Assembly: GCA_030591305.1 (NCBI GenBank)
Contig: JAUVBI010000004.1
Span: 1 to 35,523 of the forward strand
DNA length: 35,523 nucleotides
From: Pseudomonadota bacterium
Lineage (GTDB): Bacteria > Pseudomonadota > Gammaproteobacteria > Pseudomonadales > Halieaceae
Reading direction: 5' to 3'
Shown here: one piece after another, positions 19,207 through 27,038 of the stretch
Layout of the letters: each line of letters begins with the position of its first letter
Numbering within the stretch: position 1 is the stretch's first letter
Program-made: the position numbers and the translations under genes
Notes under the pieces: generated by a model
Seen by the model: the letters and a program-made list of their open reading frames with translations, nothing else
What the model was told of the DNA's origin: nothing
Database searches by the model: none

Positions 19207-20028
19207 ATGCAACACCATGCAATAGATATTTCAGCTCTGGGTCGATCGCGAGCTGACAATGTACAATCAGCAGAAAACAGTCTTCAGGTTGAGGGGTTGC
19301 AGCTTTTTTATAATGAAGATGTGCAGGCTTTGCATGACATAAATCTCAATATTCAAAAGAAACGGGTGACCGCTTTTATCGGCCCCAGCGGCTGCGGCAA
19401 GTCGAGTTTACTGCGTTGTTTTAACCGTATGAATGATCTGGTTGACAATTGTAAGGTGCGGGGAAAGATCATGCTGGAGGGTGAAAATATTTACGCTCCG
19501 GACGTAGATGTAGCGGGGCTGCGTAGACGCATAGGTATGGTGTTCCAGAAACCCAACCCGTTCCCAAAGTCGGTCTATGAAAATGTGGCCTATGGCCTAC
19601 GTATACAAGGAATTAATAAAAAGCGCGTTCTTGATGAAGTGGTGGAAAAGTCTCTGCGCTCGGCGGCTCTATGGGATGAGGTTAAGGATAGGCTGGACGA
19701 TAGTGCTCTCGGTCTTTCCGGGGGGCAGCAGCAGCGACTGGTAATTGCCAGAACCATTGCAGTGGAACCGGAGGTTCTATTATTGGATGAGCCGGCATCT
19801 GCCCTGGACCCCATATCTACACTCAAAATTGAAGAGCTGATCAATGAGCTAAAGTCGCGTTATACCATTGTTATAGTCACCCATAATATGCAACAGGCAG
19901 CAAGGGTGTCGGATATGACGGCATTTATGTATATGGGTAAATTGATTGAGTTTGACAGCACTGACAAGCTGTTTACCAACCCGGCGCGCAAACAGACGGA
20001 AGATTATATAACCGGACGTTACGGTTAA
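19207..20028 (+). CDS. pstB: Phosphate ABC transporter ATP-binding protein PstB
   Basis: Cytoplasmic ATPase that powers PstCA. The order is standard: Walker [10 protein letters not shown] (59-67, K65), Q-loop at [19 protein letters not shown], signature LSGGQQQRL, Walker [14 protein letters not shown], and the switch His in VTHNMQQA. The 273-aa length includes an N-terminal extension of about 25 residues before the core, common in this group. CAGGA stands 7 nt before the ATG. The nearby second ATG at 19217 is out of frame. It is followed after 12 nt by phoU. Confidence 0.97.
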   Translation: MQHHAIDISALGRSRADNVQSAENSLQVEGLQLFYNEDVQALHDINLNIQKKRVTAFIGPSGCGKSSLLRCFNRMNDLVDNCKVRGKIMLEGENIYAPDVDVAGLRRRIGMVFQKPNPFPKSVYENVAYGLRIQGINKKRVLDEVVEKSLRSAALWDEVKDRLDDSALGLSGGQQQRLVIARTIAVEPEVLLLDEPASALDPISTLKIEELINELKSRYTIVIVTHNMQQAARVSDMTAFMYMGKLIEFDSTDKLFTNPARKQTEDYITGRYG

Positions 20029-20040
20029 GGTGAAGATATT

Positions 20041-20763
20041 ATGATTGAGCAAGAAACACACAAGCAACATATTTCTACCCAGTTTAATGCCGAATTGGAA
20101 GGGGTAAAAAATAGTTTGCTCGAAATGGGTGGCAACGTAGAACGGCAGGTGAACGATGGCGTTGATGCTCTTGTTAAAATGGACACGGGTCAGGCCGAGA
20201 TCGTCATCGACCGGGACCACGCCATAAACCAGATGGAAGTGAGTATCGATGAAGAGTGCTCACGTATTCTGGCCAGGCGCCAACCTGCAGCCAGTGATTT
20301 ACGCCTTGTTCTCACCGTGGCTAAAATTACCACTGACCTGGAACGCATAGGTGATGAGGCGGCTAAAATTGCCCGGCAGTCGATTCGTATTTCCGAGGCC
20401 AGCGCATCGCCCAGTAATTACGTTGAGATTCGCCACATTGGAAACACTGTTGTCAGTATGCTGCAAAAAGCATTGGATGCCTTTGCGCGGCTGGACGTAG
20501 AGTTGGCCGTAGAAGTGGTAAAAGCGGATAAAACCGTTGATAAGGAGTATCGCAGCGCTATGCGCAGCCTGGTCACATTCATGATGGAAGACCCCAGGGT
20601 GATTGGTTCGGTGCTCAATGAGATGTGGGCGCTAAAGAGCCTGGAGCGGGTAGGGGACCATACCAGCAATATAGCTGAGCATGTTATTTACCTGGTACGC
20701 GGGCTCGATGTGAGGCATGTGGAGTTGGAGGAACTTATTTCCCAGGTGGAGGAATCTCATTAG
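20041..20763 (+). CDS. phoU: Phosphate signalling protein PhoU
   Basis: Peripheral membrane negative regulator that links PstSCAB transport state to PhoR. The 240-aa protein is two tandem three-helix bundles. Each contains the metal-binding type motif of the family: DLERIGDEAAKIA in the first repeat and SLERVGDHTSNIAEHV in the second. AAGGTGA stands before the ATG. It ends the pst operon. The 225-nt region before the next gene holds a Pho box promoter and no strong intrinsic terminator. Confidence 0.96.
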   Translation: MIEQETHKQHISTQFNAELEGVKNSLLEMGGNVERQVNDGVDALVKMDTGQAEIVIDRDHAINQMEVSIDEECSRILARRQPAASDLRLVLTVAKITTDLERIGDEAAKIARQSIRISEASASPSNYVEIRHIGNTVVSMLQKALDAFARLDVELAVEVVKADKTVDKEYRSAMRSLVTFMMEDPRVIGSVLNEMWALKSLERVGDHTSNIAEHVIYLVRGLDVRHVELEELISQVEESH

Positions 20764-20895
20764 TAGATGTATTGAATGGGGGGCTTACTTCACCAGTTTG
20801 GGAAGCACCAGTATAACGCAGCAATCTGGGTCGATGTGTGGGGTGGAGCTCTCCAGCCCTCTAAAAATTCATATTTTTGTAACAAAAGGCTGCTT

Positions 20896-20929
20896 TAGTC
20901 ATATTTCTGTCATTTTTCCCCTCTAATAT
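20896..20929 (+). promoter_or_regulatory. Pho box promoter of the porin gene
   Basis: Two tandem 11-bp half-sites are present: TAGTCATATTT (20896-20906), with one weak core position group, and CTGTCATTTTT (20907-20917), with a perfect core. Exactly 6 nt later comes a near-perfect -10 box, TAATAT (20924-20929). The layout matches the pstS promoter in this window and the known PhoB promoter design. It lies 60 nt before the porin ATG. Confidence 0.85.
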
Positions 20930-20988
20930 TCTCTCCTGTAAGGCAAGCTCAGCTGAGACGTAGCATTTAATTATTTTTGGAGATAGAG

Positions 20989-22260
20989 ATGAAGCGATTG
21001 ATTTCGGTAGCTGTAACAAGTGCTGTACTGGCAAGTACCCCGGTACAGGCGACAGTCAGTGACGATGATTTTGCCCAGCTGAAGGCTGATTTTACAGCCA
21101 TGGCTCAGCGTTTAAATGCACTGGAGGCCGAGAATGCAAACCTGCGAGAAATCTCCGAATCCACGGTAACTGAGTTAGGCGTCGCCCAGAGCGAACTCGC
21201 CGGGGTGGTGACGGGGAAATCTGCCAGTTCATGGGCACAGCGCATTAAAGTGAAAGGCGACTTCCGTTACCGCTACGAGGAAATCGATGTAGAGGGTAAG
21301 GACAAGCGCGATCGCAACAGAATACGTGCCAGGGCCGCGCTTATAGCAAGCCTGCCCAGTAATATGGAAGTGGCCCTGGGTATTGCGACAGGTGGCGATG
21401 ATCCGGTTTCGACTAACCAGACTCTGGGTGGTGGCGGCTCCACCAAAGATGTGCGTCTGGATCTGGCATATTTTAAGTGGAATGCCACGGACAAGTTGTA
21501 CCTGACCGCGGGTAAAATGAAAAACGCCTTTTACAAGCCACAAAAAAGTGCATTGTTGTGGGACGGCGATTACAACCCCGAGGGTATCGGGGCGGGGTGG
21601 ACCAGTGAGCATTTGTTTGCCACCTTCGCGGGTAGCTGGTTGGAGAGTGACGGCAAGAAAGACAATCAGACCTTCGCCTGGGGCTTGCAGGGTGGTATAA
21701 AATTTGCTTTGGGCCCTGTCTCGTTGACCACCGGGCTTGGCTACTATGACATTCCAGCCAAGGGCAATACCTCTTTCTATGGTGATGATGATGACTTTTT
21801 CGGTAACTCTTTTGAGTGTAGCGATCCCAGTGACATGTCCAGCTGTGAGTATAAATTTAACTACGAAGAAATCGAGGTTTTCGCCAACCTGGGTATGAGC
21901 CTCTTCGATATGCCCCTGAACCTGTTCTTTGACTACGTGCAGAATCAGGATGCAGATGAATATGACACTGGCTATATTGTCGGCACCAAGCTGGGAAAGG
22001 CCAGTGGTAAAGGTACCTGGCAGCTGGCCTATCAGTATCAAGATCTCGAAAAAGATGCGGTATTGGGTTTGCTGAGTGATTCAGATTTTGCCGGCGGTGG
22101 TACCGACGGTAAGGGCCACAGGCTCACCGGTGCCTATGGCATTAACAAACAATGGAAGCTTGGCTTTACCTGGTTTATAGACAATGAAGCGGGCGAGGGT
22201 AATCTCGATAGCCCCTTGTCCTATGACCGCTTTATGATCGATACCATATTTAAATACTAG
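20989..22260 (+). CDS. Outer-membrane porin, probably phosphate-starvation induced
   Basis: Beta-barrel porin of the 'putative porin' (Porin_5-like) type. A Sec signal ends at VQA near residue 21. A short helical coiled-coil segment follows (about 25-70, FAQLKADFTAMAQRLNALEA), as in trimeric or peptidoglycan-contacting porins. From about residue 78 (RIKVKGDFRYRYEE) alternating strands run to the C-terminal strand, which ends in aromatic Tyr (IDTIFKY). The longer reading from TTG at 20977 is less likely: GGAG at 20979-20982 stands 6 nt before ATG 20989, which directly opens the signal peptide. A Pho box promoter upstream implies a role in phosphate or polyphosphate uptake, like OprP/OprO, though the family is different. 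An acidic loop around the DDDDFF stretch is odd for an anion channel. Confidence 0.8.
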   Translation: MKRLISVAVTSAVLASTPVQATVSDDDFAQLKADFTAMAQRLNALEAENANLREISESTVTELGVAQSELAGVVTGKSASSWAQRIKVKGDFRYRYEEIDVEGKDKRDRNRIRARAALIASLPSNMEVALGIATGGDDPVSTNQTLGGGGSTKDVRLDLAYFKWNATDKLYLTAGKMKNAFYKPQKSALLWDGDYNPEGIGAGWTSEHLFATFAGSWLESDGKKDNQTFAWGLQGGIKFALGPVSLTTGLGYYDIPAKGNTSFYGDDDDFFGNSFECSDPSDMSSCEYKFNYEEIEVFANLGMSLFDMPLNLFFDYVQNQDADEYDTGYIVGTKLGKASGKGTWQLAYQYQDLEKDAVLGLLSDSDFAGGGTDGKGHRLTGAYGINKQWKLGFTWFIDNEAGEGNLDSPLSYDRFMIDTIFKY

Positions 22261-22286
22261 GCTCAGCCATATTCACAAACGGTCAC

Positions 22287-22328
22287 CCCCGCGAAGGCGG
22301 GGATCGATACCTCCTGGCATATGAGGTA
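22287..22328. repeat. REP-like palindrome plus adjacent hairpin
   Basis: A GC-rich palindrome, CCCCGC (22287-22292), loop GAAG, GCGGGG (22297-22302), is flanked by TCA and ATC. It resembles the widespread bacterial REP-type repeats built on CCCCGCGAAGGCGGGG. A second perfect 6-bp hairpin follows (TACCTC 22308-22313, GAGGTA 22323-22328). A third small one lies at 22338-22350. The location just after the porin stop and before a tRNA gene is typical for such elements. There is no T tract, but the stem may still act as a 3' end stabiliser. Confidence 0.5.
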
Positions 22329-22359
22329 ACATAGCCACGCTTCGTCAGCGAGGTACTGC

Positions 22360-22435
22360 GTCCCCTTCGTCTAGTGGTCCAGGACACTGCCCTTTCACGG
22401 CGGTAACAGGGGTTCGAACCCCCTAGGGGACGCCA
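22360..22435 (+). tRNA. tRNA-Glu (anticodon TTC)
   Basis: A 76-nt cloverleaf with a 7-bp acceptor stem (GTCCCCT at 22360, partner AGGGGAC), anticodon stem CTGCC/GGCGG with one T-G wobble, and anticodon TTC at 22394-22396. The T-arm is AGGGG-TTCGAAC-CCCCT, the discriminator base is G, and the CCA end is encoded. It is nearly identical to E. coli tRNA-Glu. No clear promoter was found upstream, and hisC starts 16 nt after the CCA. Confidence 0.97.
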
Positions 22436-22451
22436 CTTTTTGGAACTGTCT

Positions 22452-23513
22452 ATGAGTCGCTACTGGAGTAAATTGATTAACAGGCTTACGCCTTATGTGC
22501 CCGGTGAACAACCGCAGCAGGCACAGTTGATCAAGCTCAATACCAATGAAAGCCCCTACGACCCCTCTCCGGCGGTGCTGGAGGCTATTGCGGCAGTATC
22601 TGCATCACAATTGCGCCTGTACCCCGAGCCCGAATCTGAAAGGCTGCGACGGGCATTCGCTGACATCAACCAGTTGCAACCGGAGCAGGTGTTCCTTGGC
22701 AATGGCTCCGATGAAGTACTCGCCCACGTATTCCAGGCGCTGCTTAGCCACAACAAGCCGGTCTGTTTTCCCGATGTGTCTTACAGTTTCTATCCGGTGT
22801 GGTGTGAGCTGTATTCCCTGGCTTACGAGTCAGTGCCCCTGGCGCAAGACCTCAGTGTCGATATCAATGCCTTTCCAGCGGATAACGGCGGAATTATAAT
22901 CCCCAACCCCAATGCACCCACAGGCATCCTGCTTGGCCTGAGCGACGTTCGGGAGTTGCTGGAGATTAATTGTGGGTCGGTTGTGGTTATTGACGAGGCC
23001 TATATCGATTTCGGTGGCGAGTCAGCTGTGGGGCTTATTGACCAGTATGACAATCTTCTGGTGGTGCAAACTGTTTCAAAATCCAGGGCACTGGCAGGGC
23101 TTCGCGTTGGTGTGGCAATGGGGCACCGAGACTTGATAGAAGGCCTGCAGCGCCTCAAGAACTCCTTTAATTCCTATCCGCTTGATGTGCTGGCCCAGAC
23201 GGCAGCTCTGGCGTCTTTGCAGGATGTTACATACTTCGAAAAAACCTGCAAAAAGGTCATTGCCAGCCGGGAGAGGCTAACCTCCGAGTTGGAGCAACTG
23301 GGTTTTTCTGTACTGCCTTCCAAAGCCAATTTTATTTTTGCTACACATCCTGAAAAGGAGGCGAAGGCATTATTCGAAGGCCTGCGCAAGAATAATATTC
23401 TGGTACGGTTCTTTGATAAGCCCCGTACAAAGGACTATTTGCGAATCAGTATTGGCACAGATGAGCAGTGTGGCGCGGTGGTGGCTGCATTGAGGGGGCT
23501 GCTTGCTCGCTGA
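22452..23513 (+). CDS. hisC: Histidinol-phosphate aminotransferase HisC
   Basis: PLP enzyme that converts imidazole-acetol phosphate to histidinol phosphate in histidine synthesis; paralogues can also act on aromatic 2-oxoacids. Of 353 residues, visible parts are LNTNESPYDPSP near the N-terminus, the PLP cofactor region NPNAPTG, VIDEAYIDF and the Schiff-base lysine K210 in TVSKSRALAGLRVG. The terminal domain ends DYLRISIGT. The ATG at 22452 is preferred over TTG at 22440 because GGAA stands 6 nt before it and the protein then starts at MSRYWSKLI. No other his genes are nearby. It lies directly behind tRNA-Glu, so its message is probably released by tRNA 3' processing. Confidence 0.92.
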   Translation: MSRYWSKLINRLTPYVPGEQPQQAQLIKLNTNESPYDPSPAVLEAIAAVSASQLRLYPEPESERLRRAFADINQLQPEQVFLGNGSDEVLAHVFQALLSHNKPVCFPDVSYSFYPVWCELYSLAYESVPLAQDLSVDINAFPADNGGIIIPNPNAPTGILLGLSDVRELLEINCGSVVVIDEAYIDFGGESAVGLIDQYDNLLVVQTVSKSRALAGLRVGVAMGHRDLIEGLQRLKNSFNSYPLDVLAQTAALASLQDVTYFEKTCKKVIASRERLTSELEQLGFSVLPSKANFIFATHPEKEAKALFEGLRKNNILVRFFDKPRTKDYLRISIGTDEQCGAVVAALRGLLAR

Positions 23514-23542
23514 GACACTCCCTCATACATCCTCGAAAGTGT

Positions 23543-24664
23543 TTAAACCTTGCGCAACACTACACTGCCAATACTATAGCCCGCGCCAAAAGAGCACAGC
23601 ACGCCCAAGTCGCCGCTGTTAAAGTCAGCACGGTGCTTGTGAAAGGCAATAACCGAGCCAGCGGAACTGGTGTTGGCGTATTCATTGAGGATGGTGGGCG
23701 CGTCATCTTCTGTGGGAGTGCGCCCCAGAACCCGCTTGGCAATCAGCTGGTTCATGCTCAGGTTGGCCTGGTGCAGCCACATGCGCTTTAGCTGACCTGA
23801 CTCAATGCCAAGCTTTTCGAGTTGCGCCGAAATTTGGCTGGCAACGGCGGGGCAGACCTCTTTAAACACCTTGCGGCCTTCCTGTACAAACAGTTTGTCT
23901 GCTTTGCCAATGCCTGATTCATCGCCGCGGTTGAGAAAGCCGAAGTTGTTGCGAATATTGTTGGAGTAAATGGTCTGCAGTTTGCTGTCGACAATCTCGT
24001 ACTGCTCTGCACCAGTAGCAGTTTCCTGCTTTTCTACAATAACTGCAGTGCAAACATCGCCAAAGATGAAGTGGGCGTCGCGGTCACGAAAATTAAGGTG
24101 GCCGCTGCATATCTCCGGGTTCAGCATGAGTACACAGCGTGCACTGCCATTGGCGACCGCATCGCGTGCCTGCTGGATGCCAAACGTTGCGGAAGAGCAG
24201 GCCACGTTCATGTCGAAACCGAAGCCGGTGATGCCCAGGGCAGCTTGTACCTCTACCGCGATGGCAGGGTAGGCGCGTTGCAAATTGGAGCAGGCGACAA
24301 TCACCATGTCGATATCGGCAGCGATTTTTCCGGCACTTACCATGGCCTGCTCGGCGGCAGCCACAGACATTTCACATTGAATCGATGGTGATTCATTACT
24401 GCGATCGGCAAGTTCGGGCGCCATCCGCCGAGGGTCGAGAATGCCGCTTTTGTTCATTACGTAGCGTGATTTGATACCGGAGGCTTTCTCGATGAATTCC
24501 ACCGAGGAGTGTTGTAGTGCCTCGGTTTCCCCGCTGGCTATGCTGTCGGCGTTGTCAGCGTTGAAGTTGTCAACATAGGCATTAAAGGCCTCAACCAACT
24601 CTTCGTTACTGATAGACTCGGTTGGGGTGTAGAGTCCCGTCCCACTAATTACAATGTCAGTCAT
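23543..24664 (-). CDS. Beta-ketoacyl-ACP synthase III-like condensing enzyme
   Basis: Thiolase-fold condensing enzyme of the FabH family with a full Cys-His-Asn triad: C156 in [10 protein letters not shown]298 in [11 protein letters not shown], and N331 in [11 protein letters not shown]. It should condense an acyl-CoA with malonyl-ACP. At 373 aa it is about 50 residues longer than E. coli FabH. The extra length is mostly N-terminal (about 30-90, including an acidic stretch rich in Asn and Asp). The long form resembles Pseudomonas PA3286-type enzymes, which use medium-chain acyl-CoA; that link is from memory. It starts 19 nt after gltA on the same strand, so it is probably co-transcribed with citrate synthase. 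Its Shine-Dalgarno is weak (GGCGGG). It converges on hisC with a 29-nt gap. Confidence 0.85.
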   Translation of the reverse strand: MTDIVISGTGLYTPTESISNEELVEAFNAYVDNFNADNADSIASGETEALQHSSVEFIEKASGIKSRYVMNKSGILDPRRMAPELADRSNESPSIQCEMSVAAAEQAMVSAGKIAADIDMVIVACSNLQRAYPAIAVEVQAALGITGFGFDMNVACSSATFGIQQARDAVANGSARCVLMLNPEICSGHLNFRDRDAHFIFGDVCTAVIVEKQETATGAEQYEIVDSKLQTIYSNNIRNNFGFLNRGDESGIGKADKLFVQEGRKVFKEVCPAVASQISAQLEKLGIESGQLKRMWLHQANLSMNQLIAKRVLGRTPTEDDAPTILNEYANTSSAGSVIAFHKHRADFNSGDLGVLCSFGAGYSIGSVVLRKV

Positions 24665-24683
24665 TACGCGGCCCGCCGATTGA

Positions 24684-25973
24684 TTAGCGTTCGTTCATCG
24701 GTGTGAAATCGCGCTGGGTGTAGCCTGTGTACAGCTGGCGGGGGCGACCGATACGGTAGCTGCCACTAATCATTTCGTGCCAGTGTGCTATCCAGCCAAC
24801 CGTGCGGCCCACAGCAAAGATAACGGTAAACATGCTGGGGGGAATGCCCATGGCCTTGAGGATAATTCCCGAGTAAAAATCAACATTAGGATAGAGTTTC
24901 CTCTCGATAAAATATTCGTCTTCCAGTGCGATTTCTTCCAAGCGTTTGGCGATGGCGAGTAGGGGGTCGCTCTCAATACCCAGCTCTGCGAGAACTTCAT
25001 CGGCGGACTCTTTTAATACTTTGGCCCTGGGGTCAAAGTTCTTATAGACACGGTGACCGAAACCCATAAGGCGGAAGGGATCGTTTTTGTCTTTGGCACG
25101 TGCGACGAACTCGTCAATTCGGCTCACATCGCCGATCTCTTCCAGCATCTCCAGTACGGCTTCATTTGCGCCACCGTGGGATGGCCCCCACAGGGCCGCA
25201 ATGCCGGCGGCGATACAGGCGAAGGGGTTGGCCCCGGATGAGCCTGCCAGGCGGACAGTGGATGTAGAGGCATTCTGCTCGTGGTCTGCGTGCAAAATGA
25301 AAATTCTGTCCATGGCCTTGGCCAAAACCGGGCTTATATTGCTGGGCTCACAGGGGTTGCCAAACATCATGTGTAGGAAGTTTTCCGCATAATCCATGCT
25401 GTTGTCCGGGTACATAAAGGGCTGCCCGATGGAAAACTTATAGCTCATTGCAGCGAGGGTTGGCATTTTAGCAATCAGGCGAAATGCGGCAATTTGCCGA
25501 TGGCTCTCGTCGCTAATATCGAGCGAGTCATGGTAAAAGGCCGAGAGCGCACCCACTACACCACACAGAATCGCCATGGGGTGTGCATCTCGCCGAAACC
25601 CATTAAAAAACGTGGCCAGCTGCGCGTGAACCATCGTGTGCCGGGTGACGGTGGCGATAAATGTTGCCTTCTCTTCCTTGCTGGGCAGCTCGCCGTAAAG
25701 AAGCAGGTAACATGTCTCGAGGTAGTCGGATTGGTTGGCGAGTTGGTCGATAGGATAACCGCGGTGTAATAAAATCCCTTTACCACCATCGATAAAGGTG
25801 ATCTGGGACTCACAGGCCGCAGTTGATACGAAGCCGGGGTCATAGGTGAATAATCCCTTACTGGTAAGCGCACCAACGTCAACAACGTCTGGACCAAGCG
25901 TGCCGGAATATATTGGCAATTCGATTGCCTCATCCAGTCCGTCAACGGTTAGGGTAGCTTTGCTGTCACTCAT
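24684..25973 (-). CDS. gltA: Citrate synthase GltA
   Basis: Condenses oxaloacetate and acetyl-CoA at the entry to the TCA cycle. The 429-aa length fits the hexameric, NADH-inhibited Gram-negative type. Catalytic residues align with the family: H266 (GPSHGG), H307 (MGFGHRVYK) and D365 (YPNVDFYSG). The start at 25973 ([10 protein letters not shown]) is chosen over an in-frame ATG at 26009: AGGA stands 7 nt upstream of it, and the promoter -10 box would overlap the longer start. It is divergent from sdhCDAB and followed by the KASIII-like gene after 19 nt. Confidence 0.97.
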   Translation of the reverse strand: MSDSKATLTVDGLDEAIELPIYSGTLGPDVVDVGALTSKGLFTYDPGFVSTAACESQITFIDGGKGILLHRGYPIDQLANQSDYLETCYLLLYGELPSKEEKATFIATVTRHTMVHAQLATFFNGFRRDAHPMAILCGVVGALSAFYHDSLDISDESHRQIAAFRLIAKMPTLAAMSYKFSIGQPFMYPDNSMDYAENFLHMMFGNPCEPSNISPVLAKAMDRIFILHADHEQNASTSTVRLAGSSGANPFACIAAGIAALWGPSHGGANEAVLEMLEEIGDVSRIDEFVARAKDKNDPFRLMGFGHRVYKNFDPRAKVLKESADEVLAELGIESDPLLAIAKRLEEIALEDEYFIERKLYPNVDFYSGIILKAMGIPPSMFTVIFAVGRTVGWIAHWHEMISGSYRIGRPRQLYTGYTQRDFTPMNER

Positions 25974-26008
25974 TTGATGTCCTGTGAAGTATGTCTTTGG
26001 GGTGCCCA

Positions 26009-26036
26009 ACTATAGAGTTTCGCCAGCCATTGTCAA
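26009..26036 (-). promoter_or_regulatory. Sigma70 promoter of gltA
   Basis: On the minus strand, a perfect -35 TTGACA (26036-26031) and a near-perfect -10 TATAGT (26014-26009) are separated by 16 nt. The predicted start site lies about 30 nt before the gltA ATG. The -35 overlaps the palindrome TCAATTGA, a plausible repressor contact. Confidence 0.8.
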
Positions 26037-26079
26037 TTGATCTGGCTCTATTAGCAGCCAAATGACAGCGATCTTCGAC

Positions 26080-26119
26080 CAAAATCGTCTATCAAGTTTA
26101 TGGGAGATCGACGATTTTG
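26080..26119. promoter_or_regulatory. Long inverted repeat, candidate operator between gltA and sdhC
   Basis: Arms CAAAATCGTCTATC (26080-26093) and GATCGACGATTTTG (26106-26119) match at 13 of 14 positions as an inverted repeat around a 12-nt centre. It sits upstream of both promoters: about 44 nt beyond the gltA -35 and 41 nt before the sdhC -35. That is the right place for a shared activator or repressor. I do not recognise the site; it does not look like CRP, FNR or ArcA consensus. Confidence 0.5.
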
Positions 26120-26159
26120 ATATGCATCAGCATTCTGCCCTGCTTATTGTCGTCTGGGT

Positions 26160-26188
26160 TTGTATTTGGTGACGTAAGTGCCTATAAT
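26160..26188 (+). promoter_or_regulatory. Sigma70 promoter of sdhCDAB
   Basis: A perfect -10 TATAAT (26183-26188) is preceded by a weak -35 TTGTAT (26160-26165) at 17-nt spacing. The poor -35 suggests activation by an upstream-bound regulator. The predicted start near 26195 gives an untranslated leader of about 110 nt. Confidence 0.65.
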
Positions 26189-26239
26189 TTCGCGCGTTTT
26201 GGATTTAGTGGAGCCTCTGCCCCACGGATTATTTTTAGC

Positions 26240-26269
26240 GGGTGGCGAGGCCACCCCTGGTTAGCCACC
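26240..26269 (+). promoter_or_regulatory. Hairpin with alternative pairing in the sdhC leader
   Basis: GGGTGGC (26240-26246) pairs perfectly with GCCACCC (26250-26256) across a 3-nt loop. A second GCCACC copy at 26264-26269 could replace the 3' arm, giving two mutually exclusive folds about 35-65 nt before the sdhC GTG. It could influence translation or simply be a stable leader stem. No known riboswitch consensus was recognised. Confidence 0.35.
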
Positions 26270-26304
26270 TTATTAACAGGTGTACAAATGATGGTAATCA
26301 CACA

Positions 26305-26679
26305 GTGAAAGACAAACGTCCCGTAAATTTGGATATTGGCACCATGCGGCTACCCATAACCGCATGGACATCCATTGCCCACCGTGCCTCTGGCGTATTT
26401 ATTTTTGCAGGCATGGCCCTTCTCATCTGGGCACTGGATGCCAGCTTAAAGGGTCCAGAAAGCTTCGCTGCACTGCAGGAGTGCCTGGCATCACCGCTGG
26501 TTAAATTCGTCATGTGGGCAGTTGTATCCGGTCTCATCTACCACACAGTAGCCGGGGTTAAGCATTTGATTATGGATATGGGCATTGGTGAGTCTATGGA
26601 GGGTGGGGTTATGGGGTCTCGTATCGTCATTGCCACCTCAACCGTACTTATTTTGCTCGCGGGGGTTTGGATATGGTAA
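26305..26679 (+). CDS. sdhC: Succinate dehydrogenase cytochrome b556 subunit SdhC
   Basis: Membrane anchor of complex II that helps bind heme b and ubiquinone. The 124-aa protein has three membrane segments. The family-typical N-terminus is VKDKRPVNLDIGTMRLPITA. S23 and R27 lie in SIAHRASGV (quinone site), and H80 in LIYHTVAGVKH matches the heme ligand His84 of E. coli. The start is GTG at 26305; the longer frame back to 26242 would run through the leader hairpin and adds non-conserved residues. The gene overlaps sdhD by 7 nt. Confidence 0.93.
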   Translation: MKDKRPVNLDIGTMRLPITAWTSIAHRASGVFIFAGMALLIWALDASLKGPESFAALQECLASPLVKFVMWAVVSGLIYHTVAGVKHLIMDMGIGESMEGGVMGSRIVIATSTVLILLAGVWIW

Positions 26680-27035
26680 CTGCAGTAACAAGTATGGGGC
26701 GCTCCGGCCTCTACGATTGGCTGATGCAGCGCATCAGTGCAGTGGTTTTGCTTGCCTATTTCTTATTGGTAGCGTGTGTTTTGTTGGGCGGTGTTGATTA
26801 TGCCTCCTGGAAAGCACTGTATTCACAGACCTGGATGCGCATCTTCAGCCTTATGGCTCTGCTTTCGCTGGGGGTTCATGCCTGGGTGGGAATATGGGGT
26901 GTATTGACCGATTATTTGACCGAGCGCCTTATGGGCCCGGCCGGTAATGTATTGCGCTTTGTGCTGCAAATGGTATGTGGTCTTACAATGTTTACGTATT
27001 TAGTCTGGGGAATCCAGATTTTGTGGAGTTATTAG
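26673..27035 (+). CDS. sdhD: Succinate dehydrogenase membrane anchor SdhD
   Basis: Second membrane anchor of complex II, 120 aa, three membrane segments. The motif HAWVGIWGVLTDYL contains H69 (heme side) and Y81, the counterpart of the E. coli quinone-binding Tyr83. ATG at 26673 is chosen over TTG at 26667 because a GGGGG run stands about 7 nt upstream and the protein then begins MVTAVTSMGRSGLYDW. It overlaps the sdhC stop, so translation is coupled. sdhA begins 3 nt after its stop. Confidence 0.93.
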   Translation: MVTAVTSMGRSGLYDWLMQRISAVVLLAYFLLVACVLLGGVDYASWKALYSQTWMRIFSLMALLSLGVHAWVGIWGVLTDYLTERLMGPAGNVLRFVLQMVCGLTMFTYLVWGIQILWSY

Positions 27036-27038
27036 AAT

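Larger units (their letters stand above)
25974..26304. other. Divergent gltA / sdhC control region
   Basis: This 331-bp stretch has no gene. From left to right it holds the gltA ribosome site and promoter (minus strand), the palindrome TCAATTGA at 26033-26040 inside the gltA -35 area, and a flanking GCCAG/CTGGC pair at 26022-26026 and 26042-26046. A long inverted repeat (26080-26119), the sdhC promoter (26160-26188) and a leader with a stable hairpin (26240-26256) follow. The small reading frames here look non-coding. Confidence 0.75.

Noticed and set aside
20830..20866. Possible terminator after phoU
   Set aside because: The TGGA/TCCA and GGG/CCC stem needs a bulge and is followed by TCTAAAAATT, not a T run.
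20717..20926. 69-aa open frame overlapping the phoU end and the porin promoter
   Set aside because: It runs through the Pho box and -10 region, lacks a good ribosome site and has no recognisable sequence.
21229..22041. 270-aa open frame on the minus strand
   Set aside because: Opposite the porin barrel. Its apparent regularity mirrors the repeated strands of the porin.
23491..23525. Imperfect hairpin across the hisC stop as a terminator
   Set aside because: TGAGGGGG can pair with CTCCCTCA, but the loop is 19 nt and no T tract follows on either strand.
24684..26009. Longer gltA start at 26009
   Set aside because: The extra 12 residues overlap the -10 box of a strong promoter, while the ATG at 25973 has a well-placed AGGA and the normal family N-terminus.
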